The notes below the pieces were generated by a model. It worked only from the letters and a program-made list of their open reading frames with translations, was not told where the DNA came from and searched no databases. The translations under genes were made by a program, and so were the position numbers. Positions 52,899-64,000 of a stretch of DNA of 64,000 nucleotides are shown here, in pieces; the first letter of the stretch is position 1; every line of letters begins with the position of its first letter. The stretch covers positions 35,260-99,259 of the forward strand of contig SWDT01000109.1 in assembly GCA_009193035.1 (NCBI GenBank), in the 5' to 3' direction. Origin of the DNA: Halicephalobus mephisto. Taxonomy: Eukaryota; Nematoda; Chromadorea; Rhabditida; Panagrolaimidae.

Positions 52899-55175
52899 TA
52901 CGCATCTGATCTTCATCAAACTGTATTCTGACCTTCACACATCTACAGAACCTTTCACAATTCCCATGGACGAAATGAACTACACTTTGGATGAACAATA
53001 TTTAGTTTGTATTCATATATGGAATCTACTCAGAATTCGAAAACTTGAACTTAATTATCGACTGTAGTCTGTCTGGAAAATAAAACTAATTTGAATTATT
53101 TGAGTATTTTTAAGTGATATTGACAGACAGTTGAGCCAGATTTATCGAAATGAGAGAGGGAAAGAAACATTCGTTAACTTGGGAAATAATCATTTGGAAA
53201 TTTTCTAGCAAACTTCATCATTTTTCACTGACGAAAATGATTGTTTTTACTTAAATATGATTTTGGAAGATTTACAAATAGATAAATTTAATCAAAAAAG
53301 CTTCAAAATTAATAATTCATAAGAGAAAGTTATCAAACGTTTCGAAATCTAATGAGAAATTTACAAAATGATTGAATTTGTAATATCATTAGTTTTTCAA
53401 TTTTTATAAATATTCGTTCTTCTATTGTTACCTAAAGTTTTTATAGCTTCTTTGTTAACCGTATCAGCAGTAATGACATTAATCTATTAATCTCTTGGAG
53501 AGAGCAATAAACCCATACGAAGTTTGAAGATAAAATGCAACGAGTCGTAAATGAGTTCACATAATTAAACAATTTCTTAACATTAATAATAATAATAAAT
53601 TTAATAATAATATTGCAGAAAATATTCTAGAACTATCTTCCGCTTTCCTTTTTACTAAAAGTGTTGGAGAAGTAATTGGCGTCACATTATTAAAGTAATC
53701 TAAGATCTGTCTTGGGATAAATGTTTCATAATAGATGGGCAGATGAGAACTAAAACAATTTCCACAGCCCTTCACATACTAAAATTTCAGAATTTCCACT
53801 ACGAGCTTTTTTTATAATAGTGGTTTCAAAAAATAATTCTAACTTTCCAAAAACTTATAATGAAACTTACATAAGTAAGAAACAAATTTTTGATAACTTT
53901 TTATTAATTTTAAGGAACGATGCGAAAGTTTGATTCTTAGCTATTATTTTTTGATTTTCTTTTCCCGAAAATGATGAAAGATCAATCTAGTTGGTGTGAA
54001 TAATATCCATTCTAGGAATACGTTATCAGATGAACAGAAGAAATTATAAACACAAAGAGATGTATATTATACTTTCACCTAATAAAAATGGGACAAATTA
54101 GATTTGTCACTCTGATAAACCAAATAAGTGAAAATCAAGATGACAATTTTAAATATACATATTACATATGGATTAAATATATGATTCAGGTTCTGTTTTA
54201 AGTTTAAAAAATAAAATTTCGCGTTTGTCTCCAGTTTACTAAATATTATAGATATAAGGCTAAAGTATGCAATGCATGCCCATGTTCTTCAAAAGACACT
54301 CTTAAAAAATAAAGATTATTTAATTTTTTATTTTTCATTATAAGAAAGCGATTTGCGTGTTTTATTAAATGTTTAGTTTAACAGCTACTCTACGTACTTT
54401 CGTAATTTTTCACACAATAATATCACTATCTTTAAATGTAATCAGAAAGTATCTAGAATGGAGCATACTACATCGTATATCATGCAGCTAAAGTTGGGTA
54501 AAAATAAATCTCCCTGCTCAGAAATATATGATTTCAATCTTCATTTTCGGGCTCTTAATCTTCGTTAAACCAAATAATTAGTAATAAAAAAACTAGTAAT
54601 TATTAAAATCTCTCTTCTTCTCATTACTTCAGAAGCCACTATTTCGAGGACGAAATATATTCTAAAAAGAGTTGTCGATTGGATTTCATTCAGACAATTT
54701 ATATAATTTCGTAAATGGAAATTTTAAATGTCCACTAACAATTTTATTCAAATCTAGCATATTCGAGTGTGGATATTCCATTTTAAATAGCTTTTGATTG
54801 CATTTTAAACCAGCTATAAAGTTCATCAACTTAAAGCTATATAGAAAACAAGAGTATATGAGGTATATTTTCAGCTAACCAGGAGTATTTTACAATTGCT
54901 TCTTATGTGGGTCAATACCGAACAACTTATTAAGTAATTATTTCATATCTCTTCTTTTAGAGTCCTTACTCATGATCTTTGTAATATGCTTATTTAATAT
55001 TTTCTCTAAATTGATTGGGATAAGTTCATAATGATTAAAGTGTTTATAGAAACACTAGGGATCATAAATTAAGATTCACAACTATATTTCATGACTAATT
55101 TTTCGGGAATGTTATGATATCATACGACAGGAGTATCTGAATGAGTTTCTAATTAAGAATCACTTTCAAGTAACG
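52899..55175. other. Intergenic; contains duplicated segment copy 1
   Basis: No gene seen. An AATAAA at 53,079 is a likely poly(A) signal for the GRXCR-like gene. 53,950-54,260 is a segment repeated at 58,510-58,860. The rest is complex AT-rich sequence without the A/T runs of the left part of the window. Confidence 0.6.
53950..54260. repeat. Duplicated segment, copy 1, with prx-19-like relic
   Basis: The first about 130 bp (from TTTTCCCGAAAATGATGAAA through CAAAGAGATGTATATTAT) is almost identical to 58,513-58,640, and similarity continues more weakly to about 54,260. The stretch near 54,026-54,066 (TTATCAGATGAACAGAAG, CACAAAGAGATGTA) resembles the end of prx-19 exon 2 (16,383-16,427) with a 3-nt gap and a stop codon. 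It looks like a decayed exon fragment. Confidence 0.65.
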
Positions 55176-57523
55176 ATGAATAACGCGATTGCTCACTTTC
55201 TTCCTTTTAACTTCTTTTCAAAAACGGCTCCACATGAAGATGATCCAAAACCAATAAAGCAAAAGCATAAGTATAAACGACCGGATATCCAGTATCTTCG
55301 AGGGATTGCAATTGCTGCTGTTCTGGGATTTCACCTAAAACCAAAGCTCGTGCCTCAAGGATTCTTGGGAGTTGACATGTCAGTTCTTATTTTCACGCAT
55401 CTTTTTAATTGATAACAGTGATTATAGGTTTTTTGTTATCTCGGGCTACTTGATGACTCTGATTCTCAACTTTGGTCCAGACAAGTCATTAACAACAAAG
55501 TCGATATTACAGTTTTATGAACGAAGAATGAAGAGGCTCTTTCCCGCTTACTTTCTCATTATCTTAGGAACATTATTCATCTGTTCATTTTACATAATTG
55601 ATTTTGATTTTGACTTCCTCAGGACAGATGCCTTATGGGCCACATTATTTTCGACAAACCTACAATCAATGATAGAGAAACAGACGTATTTCAAACTCAT
55701 CAACAATTATAAATTCTTCCTTCACACCTGGTCTCTTTCTGTTGAACTTCAGTATTACTTCCTTGCCCCATTCCTCATATATGGGATCTACTGGTCTGGG
55801 CATCCTTTAATTACAACTACTGTTATTGGATCTATTTCGTTGATTTTCCAGATAATGATGAAAGAATTTGAAACGGTTTCATTCGGATGTGTGCTCTCTC
55901 GAATCTGGCAATTTCTGGTTGGGAGCTTTGTCTTCTACCTTGAACAGCAGAAAAAAGTAACCCAGAATTCACCAGAAGAAGAGGTAAAGTTGGTGGAAGA
56001 TGGGGAGACAAGTGATTCAAAGACAGTGGACTCACGTACTAGTTCCATCAAACTCTATTTCATAAGGGAAATAATTATTTTTTCTCTCCTCACCATCACA
56101 TTTATGCAGAAATTATCCAAAAGTTTCTATTATACTGTTCTAATAAGAATAACTGCAACAATACTGACAGGAATTGCTACATTTATTGGGTGGGATCACG
56201 AACCCAATTTTTTAAGCAAAGCACTTATATACTTTGGAGATATCTCTTATTCAGTTTATCTCGTCCATTGGCCGGTCATCATTCTGGCAAAGTACTGGCA
56301 AGTATTTGAGTTATGGTGTAAGTTGATGTTGGAACTTTAGATTTGACTACTCATAAATCAACTTTTGTTTTTCAGCTTTATTGCATCATTTAGCAATTAT
56401 ATTTTTCATCTCTATCCTTCAATACGAATTATTTGAGAAGAAACTACTAAAAGCTTCTGGTCAGAGAGTCTTCTTTATTTGCATAGGCTTGGTTATTGGA
56501 ATAGGTGTGTTAGAAACACAACAACAAGAACTCAAATACATTTCTGCTGTAAGTTAATAATCAATCTTATCTCTATTCTATTTTTGTTTCTAGACTTCCC
56601 AAGACCCTGCTGTCGCTGGCAATCAGATGATTGTATCAAATTGCAAAAATACTACAATTATTCTTCAATGCAACTCAGATCCGGATACATTTACATTTGC
56701 GATGAAAAAAGGGCCAAAACAGAAGGGAGCTTTTTGCCAATATAACGGATCTGGTAAAGCAACTATTTTCTTTACTGGAAACAGTTTTGCACTTAGGCAG
56801 GTCTTTACAATCAAGAACGCTTTAAGGAATAAATTCAAGAAACTCTACTTTGCGTCTAGGCCTAATTGCCTAACTTTCGACACTTTCAACGACGAGTTTG
56901 ACAAAATATGGAAATGCGATGAAATAAAGAATAGAACTGTACAATTTCTAGATAAGTTTAAGCCAGATTTCCTGATTATTAGCCAAAGGTACATTCTGGT
57001 GGATTGATTTCTGCTTTTTGAGAAACATGTTTTTGATTAAGTCAATTTCAGACTCAGTGGTAATTCTAAATTCAAAAATCCACTCACAATGGAACAGGCT
57101 AAAACTGATAATACTACTCTCATTGTTGCCGACTATCTGAAGCTGTTTTCCCGGTATGTCAAAAAGATTTTCATCATAGAACCCCATGTAGTTCTCAATT
57201 ACAATCCTGCACCAGAACTTGCCAAACAACTCTATCAAGGGAAACCAATAGATGATTACTACGTCTCAATGAAAGAACTTGAGGAAGAAATCGACCCAGG
57301 GTGGTTCCGACTGCTTGCAGCCATAGACACTTGTCCTAAATGCGAGTCCATACCTACCAGATCTGTCTTCTGCAAGGATAACAAATGCCCTGTGTACGAA
57401 GAAAAGACGAAACTATCTTTATTCTGTGACCACGGTCACTTGAATCCTCGAGGTGTTGAAATGATGCTTCCTATCATCAAGACACACTTCAATAAAGCCT
57501 TAGATGATCTAGGATTAAATTAG
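55176..57523 (+). CDS. Acyltransferase 3 / SGNH protein (OAC family)
   Basis: Five exons (55176-55378, 55428-56317, 56376-56548, 56594-56988, 57052-57523) join in phase to 710 aa. The N-terminal half is an integral membrane acyltransferase-3 domain. Its markers are RPDIQYLRGIAIAAVLGFH, FLGVDMFFVISGYLMT, FYERRMKRLFPAYFLI, TWSLSVELQYYFLAP and GDISYSVYLVHWPVI, with about ten hydrophobic segments. The C-terminal part is an SGNH-like domain with FFTGNSFALRQ and the D-H pair in LFCDHGHLNPRG. This fusion is the OAC type expanded in nematodes, related to bacterial O-acetyltransferases such as OafA. It probably moves acyl groups onto a sugar or lipid at a membrane, but donor and acceptor are unknown. 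It is intact, flanked by the two duplicated segments at 53.95 and 58.5 kb, and followed on the same strand by two glycosyltransferase genes. Confidence 0.9.
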
Positions 57524-59703
57524 AGATTTTATGAAATACGTACGAAAAAAACTCAGGGCTCCTCAAATTCTTAAAAGTGATGGTTTAAGAAAATCAAATA
57601 GAATAAATCGTTTGATGGAAGTAAATTACTAGATTATTTAGACCTCGACCCAGCATCCGTGAAATGTTAAACACAAGACCTGAACTAATTAAGCAGACAA
57701 TGTTATAACAGAAGAACGATTGCACATGATATAAACAATAAAGGAGGTAAAATAGGGACATTAGAAATTATTCAATGAAATGTGATCAATGCCCTAATTG
57801 TTAGAAAATTCGAAAAGTTGGAATTCTTGATAAATCTGAGTTTTCGCTCTCTCTGTTGTCTATGATGAAAAATTCAGCATAAAAGCAATTAGGACAATTG
57901 AGAGTACAACAGTTTTCAGTAGTTCTTAAGAATTTAAAAAGTAACTGATGGATTTTCCGAGCTACCTATCTTGTATCTTTATCTTATTATGATGTTTACA
58001 ATCAGAATCTACCAAAGATTCAAAACACTCACATTTAACTTCTTAAATCTCCAAATTAAGAATTAGAAACTATCCATTCATTTTAATAATTCTTCCTTTG
58101 TCGACGATGTATTAATGCTATTTATATTTTTATAACATTTGTAATTATGCTTAAAAATGTCTGTGAATCATTATAGCGTCCAGAGTCAATTGCTGAAGAA
58201 ACGTTTTTCTCCACAACAACATAAGCATGAATCAACATGATCGTCTATGGAACAATTCCTTCTATAAAGGTCGAGGCTCCGATGTTTGAGGAAGCTCAAC
58301 TTTTTTCAGTTCTGGAATACAATTGTAACTTGTCATATCTGTCATATCAATTATACTGTATTGCTCATAGTTTAATAACTAAAGTTTAAATTCGAAGTAA
58401 ACTCTTCACAACCCATATATCGACTCTTACGTTGTCCGTGCCCCCATTTAATCTCTTAAATCTCCGAATCAAGAAATTATAAACCATCTTTTTGTTTAAT
58501 CTTAATAATTCTTTTGTTTGTCAATTTCTTTTCCCGAAAATGATGAAAGATCAATCCAGTTGGTGTGAATAATATCCATTCTAGGAATACGTTATCAGAT
58601 GAACAGAAGAAATTATAAACACAAAGAGATGTATATTATTCTTTTTCAGAATAAAAATAGGATAAGTTAGATTTGTCACTCTGATAAACCAAATAAGTGA
58701 AAAGTATAAGTATACACAGCACGTGAAATTGAATGATATACTTTAATTTCACTTTTAATCTCAAGAGCGAAATTCTGCGTCAGCCGCCAATTTACTAAGA
58801 ATATAGATGTAGGACTAATGCTTGTAATATTCATACCATATTTTTCAGAGGGCATATATTCAGCATATAGTTTTTGTTACAAAAAATACATACGTATTTG
58901 ATAGTGTCTTTAAATTATGAAACCAATGTTTGTACATATTTTTACAACTCGTTCATCCAAGAATCATGATTGCTTTGAGATTTACACAAAAGATATATGA
59001 TAAGGTAGCCAAATCCGTATATTTGAAATCTAAAATCAGAATTTCACTTCATTTTTCAAAGCAAGATGCGTGAGATTGGAAATTGTAGTTATTGTACTTT
59101 TAAATCCTGTTAAGGAGAGTTAATTTAGTACGATATTTTAAACAAAAATAATGGCTTTTTCAGAGATTCATTTTTAGAAAATCAACATAAAAAATATCGA
59201 CTTTTATCCATTTTATTATTAATTATGGTTAACTAGATTACCTATTCTGCAACTTTTTTACATGATTGGATGATTCTCATAGCACTTCATGATACATTAT
59301 AAGAGAAAATATGAGAATTAGGTTTTATCATGAATGAAATTAAATGAGTTCGAAACAATGATAATCTAATAAAAATTGAATGATTCATAATTTGAGATAT
59401 CATATTTCAAACAACGAACTTCAATTTTGACTTTAGCTTCGACATTTACTGATATGATTACCTTACTTTAAATACTTTGCTAAAATCTCGAAATAACCAT
59501 AATCTACGTATTAGAAAGTTGTAGAGTTGCGTAAAATTACTACCCAACGATTTATCTAGTTTGAAAAAATAACATGCATTACATTAATTCAGTTAGGTTG
59601 CTTTCCGAGTTTAGATTAAACGCTCCAAACTTATACCCTTGTAAAGTAGATATTTTAGCATTCCAAGAGGTTATCTACAGTCATGTTGAATGTGCTGTGA
59701 ATT
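57524..59703. other. Intergenic; contains duplicated segment copy 2
   Basis: No gene seen. 58,510-58,860 repeats 53,950-54,260. A weaker internal repeat links 58,050-58,100 with 58,455-58,510 (TTAAATCTCC, AAGAA, AAACTATC/AAACCATC, TTAATAATTCTT). Confidence 0.6.
58510..58860. repeat. Duplicated segment, copy 2
   Basis: Direct repeat of 53,950-54,260. The shared decayed prx-19-like stretch (TTATCAGATGAACAGAAG to AAAGAGATGTA) with the same stop codon shows that decay preceded duplication. The two copies bracket the acyltransferase gene in the same orientation. Confidence 0.7.
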
Positions 59704-60946
59704 ATGTCCAACAAATTTAGATTACTGTTGTTCCTGGTAGTCGTGTGGGTTATTCTATTAATGCTCAACGTCATGATTGTTTATATAGACTACGACACAC
59801 TACCATTGAAAACTTTCTCGAGTGTCGAGTATTCCCAGAAGTACTGTGTCATTTATAACTACTGGGAATCACAAAAAGAGTATTCAGAAGGACCTCACAT
59901 CACCTTAGTTCTGCATGCGACTTCTGGATACTTGTCCCATCTGAAAGAACAACTGACGACCTGGACAGGAGGAATATCAGTCTCGGTCTTCATTCCTTCT
60001 CCTCACAATCAGTCGGAAAGCGTTGTAGAGGTCCTGAAAAACCAGCTTTATCTAAGGTCGATTTTCTCGGCTTTGTCTTCCCCGGAAGGAACAGAGCTCA
60101 GAAACTCCGGCCAAATTTCCCTTCATTTATTCTTTCAAAACAGATATTTCCGAACATGTCCAGAATTCGTCATCCCAGAAAACATGTATTCGATTTTGGG
60201 AGCTTCATTGTCTGATATAAAGGACTTTGGGGATATTGTGGAAGTCTACCCGATAAATGTAGCCCGGAACATTGCTAGGAAAGAAGTGAAGACAACACTA
60301 TTCGTCAGCGGCGACATTGAGCAATTCTATGTCAGAAATTTCGAAGCAAGGATGTATGAACTGGCAAAGAGGATTCTGATCGAGTTTGTAGGGTTTATTT
60401 AATTCTTATAACAACGTGTTTAGAGGCAAAAAGAAAACGGTTCTTGTGTACAGACGATTCGAACTGCAGCACTCCGCTCCAATACCGAGGAACAAAGCAG
60501 AGCTCAAACAGCTGATCGCAGAGAAAAAAGCAGTGGAATTCCATGCGCGCTATTACTTAGTCGGTCACCATATCAGAAACCTACACAGATGGCTGGAAAC
60601 CCCGGAACACGAGCAAGAAACACGCGTCGTCGATGAGATCTTCTACAGAAACGAGGAGTGGGAACCCCAGTTTGTTGGGGACGAGAGAGTCCCCTTCCAC
60701 CGGTACGAACGCTTCCTTACCGGTACGAACCAATGTTCAACTTGTGAGTCTCTTCATTAATTCCTAATCAGGAAATGAATCCAGGGCCTTCACTTGTGTT
60801 TCAAGAACTTTTCCTTCTCTGTTGTCTCTGACCTGTTCTCTATGCATCGAGGGATTCTGGAAGAGCAGCCGCTGAAGATATCTTTCATAAAAGCCCTGGT
60901 GGAAAAAATGAAGCCCTATGTTATTAGAAGAATATTGCAGGATTAG
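59704..60946 (+). CDS. GT49-like (LARGE/B4GAT1 type) glycosyltransferase
   Basis: Exons 59704-60383 and 60424-60743 join in phase (RILIEGKKKTVLVYRRFELQ). A third exon, 60785-60946, carries the expected C-terminal segment (FKNFSFSVVSDLFSMHRGIL) but only in a phase that does not fit the second exon. It is a type II membrane protein: a short cytosolic N terminus, then the helix LLLFLVVVWVILLMLNVMIV. Family features are HITLVLHATSGYL, VYPINVARNIARKEVKT, FVSGDIEQF (the DxD-like site), VLVYRRFELQ, EWEPQFVG and RYERFLTG, then a late histidine (MHRG). LARGE/B4GAT1-type enzymes extend glucuronic-acid- or xylose-bearing glycans in the Golgi. A 12-bp direct repeat (ACCGGTACGAAC, 60,701 and 60,721) sits at the problem exon end. 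The gene may be broken or have an exon I missed. Confidence 0.7.
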
Positions 60947-62654
60947 AAAGATATTCAGGAAAGATCTGGCTGCGACTTACCCAGAAATGGCCAAAGTTTG
61001 TCCATTGTAAATAAACATATATGACAGTCGATTATATTCTGAATATTCTTTCTTTGGCGTTCACAAACCGAGGATGCTTATACGATGAATACTTTTGATT
61101 GAAATTCCTCGTTAATTACATAAGATGATTCTCATTAAAAGAAGTTGTGTTAGTCTAGAAGAATCTCTTCACCTTTCTGATAGTGGTTCTTGTTGTATCG
61201 ATTGTTTTAGTACGTATGATTTTCTTTGACTCGAAACTGCTGATCGGCCGGGCAATAGTTGTCATTCTATATAGGTTAAACCCTGTCTTCTACGCCGATA
61301 GTTGTTAGAGTATCTATTTGTTAATTAACAAATATGTGTTATTTTTCGAATATCCAAATGCAAATACACTAGGAATGGTATTTTCTGCCTTAGATATAGA
61401 GGAAACAGATATAGTTTCCTAATATGTTGTGGATTAGTTGATAAGGGAAAAATGACTACCACTTTGGCAGGAATGGAGGGCGATCTTTAAGTCATTAGGT
61501 GATCTACACACAAGCTCAAACATGGTGTCCGGCAGACTGATATATCGAAGACTCAAAGAGGCCGAGAGTCAGTTTTGAATTAGACCTCAGTTTGGTTGGC
61601 AATTAACTGGGCGAAATTTCCGTGATGGGATATTCATATCTTAAGCATTTGTTCCAGTTTTTACAACTTTAATTTAAAGATAAATAATTTTAAATAACTT
61701 TACATCTCTTATGTAGTATTTTAAAAGCCATTTTAGATAGTTTTATTTTTTAAAACAAAGTTGTTATATAAAACTTGAAATATCCTTAGAATCCAAAATT
61801 AGTTTTTAGTCTTAAATGCTGAAGGCTGATTATTGATTCTGATTTAGATTCAGAATCTATAGATTTTATTACAGTATTATGAGTGCTTTTTGTAGAGCTT
61901 TATCTCTAAAATTGGAACAAATGCTCAGGACAGAAATGTCACGTAAGCGAAATTTCTTTCTCCTTTTGTCTTTAACCATTGTGAAAAAGATAAACCATGG
62001 TTATAATTTGTAAATAGGACAAAAACCTAGTTTTCATGCTTAGAGAGAAAACTCCCTCCTCTACTACGTGTTTTAAAACAACTCTGTAATTAATGTCCTC
62101 CTTTGGTCTGAGGATTTGACAACAATGGTTTCCAATATGTTAAATATATAAAATGATAATATCAATAATTTAAAAGGAAAATAGTTCAGTGATGTCTATC
62201 AAAATTCTATATCTGAGATTAATATCATATTGATAAATAAATTCTAGATTTGCAAGAGACTTTGTATATCTTGATGAAAGTGCAATTTATATGGCTGATG
62301 GATTTATCACGATATAAATATATTAATATCCAATTCATTTTCTTTTTTTCGCTTTCATCATTTTGAGCGATAGATCTGTTAAATAAAATTCAACAACTTT
62401 GGTTGGAGATAAAGATCTTCATAAATCCATTATATTTATAAAACATCAACAGCAACGAACGTTTATTCTCCTGTCTATTCTTTTTGTTTAAGAAGTATAT
62501 TTTTTAATCAAACTTGGGAAATCACAACTACATTTCTTTATATATCTGGTTGTTTTAACATACTCTTTGGAGTATAGGTAATTCTCAACTGCTTTTTATT
62601 TGATATAGCTGAAGTCATTATTACTAAAGATTTCCCAAATACAGTTGTTCAAAA
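60947..62654. other. Intergenic, dispersed repeat copy
   Basis: AATAAA at 61,010-61,015 is a likely poly(A) signal of the glycosyltransferase gene. 61,785-61,945 is similar to the flank of the minisatellite at 4,910-5,050. A GC-richer patch at 61,460-61,620 has only short open frames. No gene is supported. Confidence 0.55.
61785..61945. repeat. Unexpanded copy of the 4.9-kb dispersed repeat
   Basis: It shares TCCTTAGAATC, GATTATTGATT, GATTCAGAATCTATAGAT and a single AGGACAGAAATGTCAC with 4,915-5,300, in the same orientation. It has no 15-bp array. Confidence 0.6.
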
Positions 62655-63860
62655 ATGGACAAATTTCTTCGTAGAATTGCGCTTTTTCTTTTAATTATGT
62701 CAGTCTTATTTTGTATCATTTATTTTGATACAAATAGTGATGACCACGAAACTGCGTTTGTTCCAATATACTCAAACTATTCAAATACGATTGATTTCTC
62801 TCAAAAAAGATTTGATAAGTTTATTTTTGCATTAGATTCTGGTGGTTGTGCTGGCCTTGGAAACCAATTGTTCAGAATAGCAGCTCTTTATGGAATTGGG
62901 ATGTATCCTAACGTTAACAGAACTCCCGGGTTGAGTGGCCTTAATCATTGTCTCAAGGACCAGTTCAGCGAGTTTGCTGAAATAATGCCCAACGTTGTGA
63001 AGCTTGTTGAGTTTGAAGTAAGTTCTAGTGAGAAGAATCTATGAAATAACTGCTTATTTAAGGATTTGAGTGATAAACAATTTACAAGAACTACATTTGG
63101 GAGACGAATGTACGAGAACCCAGAAGTGTAAGACTTTTTCTGTTGAAAATAACTATTACTTATTTTTTCCAGAATTCATGATGTACCTGACAAATACTTA
63201 GTCATCAACCATGGGTATCTCCATGGAATCAGATACTTTAGCCATGTCATGGATGAAATTCGGCAATTGTTTGATTTCCATCCGAAATTGAAAGCTGAAG
63301 TGGAAGAATACGGAACTCAACTGTTCATATTTGACAAATTGTCACACAAAATGTGTGTTCATATACGAAGAAATGATTTCCTCAAACATCGGTTATTAGA
63401 AACAAGGACAGAATTTCTGATTCCAGCGATGAAGACTGTAAAGGACTTTCTCTCGGAGAAATATCCTGGAAAGCAGATTTCACTGATCTTCTTTACCGAC
63501 GATGAGAAATATGTTGATTCATTGGAATTTCCAAAAGATGATTATTTGAACATTTATCGTCCGATTTTGCCTTCTCGAGGAGCCGTTATGTATTTTGGAA
63601 TCAGGTATTGTGATTCCCTGCTGCAATCAGCAAGTGGATCTTCATTTGCTTCTTGGATAGGGTTCTTGATGCCAGAAGGAAAGGACTTTTTCTACCACCG
63701 ACGCGTTTTTAAAAACATCAAGGAAGACATGGGGAAGGATTATGTCGATTACGAGAGACATCCTAAACATTGGAATATTCTCGAACTGGATGAATCTCAA
63801 AAGACTGTTTTCATTGATAATAGATGGAATTTCGAAAGATATAACAAACCTAATTTATAA
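62655..63860 (+). CDS. GT11-like alpha-1,2-fucosyltransferase
   Basis: Exons 62655-63017, 63063-63127 and 63173-63860 join in phase to 371 aa. It is a type II membrane protein with the helix IALFLLIMSVLFCIIYF near residues 8-24. The GT11 donor-binding features are present: GGCAGLGNQLFRIAALYGIG near residues 62-81 (GLGNQLF core), VHIRRNDF (the HxRRxD motif that binds GDP-fucose), FFTDDEKYV and ASGSSFASWIGFL. These define the nematode fucosyltransferase family related to alpha-1,2-fucosyltransferases, which add fucose to galactose on glycans in the Golgi. Acceptor specificity cannot be read from sequence. All family motifs are intact and the length is normal. Confidence 0.88.
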
Positions 63861-64000
63861 AAGATAAAAGTTTCTGTGTAACTTTAAAAATATATTCTGA
63901 TTTTGATAGCCAGAATCAGTAGTAGTTTTTTTAATTCAACTTTTTTTTGAAAATAAGTCTGAAAGGATTGAACAAAGTTATTTTGCAGGAGCTGTTGAAA
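63861..64000. other. Downstream flank, no feature
   Basis: Short AT-rich flank after the fucosyltransferase. Nothing is recognised before the window ends. Confidence 0.5.

Noticed and set aside
54000..54140. Second functional prx-19 gene
   Set aside because: Only a short stretch resembles one exon, and it contains a stop codon in both duplicated copies.
1..64000. CRISPR-like arrays, tRNA or rRNA genes, bacterial transfer
   Set aside because: Tandem repeats here lack unique spacers of fixed size. I saw no cloverleaf with a B-box, no rRNA core, and no intron-free bacterial-type gene. The acyltransferase is related to bacterial enzymes but is spliced and of a common nematode type.

Overview
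The window is nuclear DNA of a nematode, most likely Caenorhabditis or a close relative. Genes are split by introns with GT ends and TTTTCAG-type acceptors. Two start codons sit directly behind a T-rich AG, as expected for trans-splicing inside an operon. The gene families are also typical: T20D4.11-like/DUF19 secreted proteins, an astacin with a ShKT tail, an OAC-type acyltransferase and a GT11 fucosyltransferase. From memory, atx-2, rab-18 and prx-19 are all on chromosome III in C. elegans. I saw no tRNA, rRNA, CRISPR array, autonomous transposon or bacterial-looking gene.

Layout, left to right. 0.7-2.7 kb (-): a secreted or GPI-anchored DUF19 protein. 2.7-8.4 kb: repeats, including a palindromic element, a 15-bp minisatellite and a strong hairpin. 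8.4-9.5 kb (-): the 3' end of an unrecognised gene. 11.7-14.4 kb (-): an ataxin-2-like protein with LsmAD and PAM2 but no Lsm domain. It is divergent from 14.7-17.2 kb (+), an apparent three-gene operon of rab-18, prx-19 and an ABITRAM homologue. 18.0-21.6 kb (+): a Cys-loop ligand-gated channel, tail to tail with 21.7-34.7 kb (-), a complete 1078-aa K-Cl cotransporter with a 5.4-kb first intron full of repeats. 34.7-42.7 kb: tandem arrays and small GC-richer islands whose coding strand I could not settle. 42.7-45.2 kb (-): an unrecognised single-pass membrane protein. 47.7-49.3 kb (+): an astacin. 52.1-52.9 kb (+): a GRXCR-like glutaredoxin protein with unusually high GC. 55.2-63.9 kb (+): an acyltransferase with an SGNH domain, a GT49-like glycosyltransferase and a GT11-like fucosyltransferase, all on one strand.

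The left 51 kb is dominated by runs of A and T and by short tandem repeats. Beyond about 51 kb this texture stops and intergenic DNA looks like ordinary complex sequence. A family of short elements with inverted ends and a shared inner motif has six copies between 29 and 51 kb, three of them in the first intron of the cotransporter gene.

Exon borders were read by eye from splice signals, reading phase and protein families. Each CDS entry spans first to last coding base and its exons are listed in the evidence. The two genes whose phases do not close are flagged.
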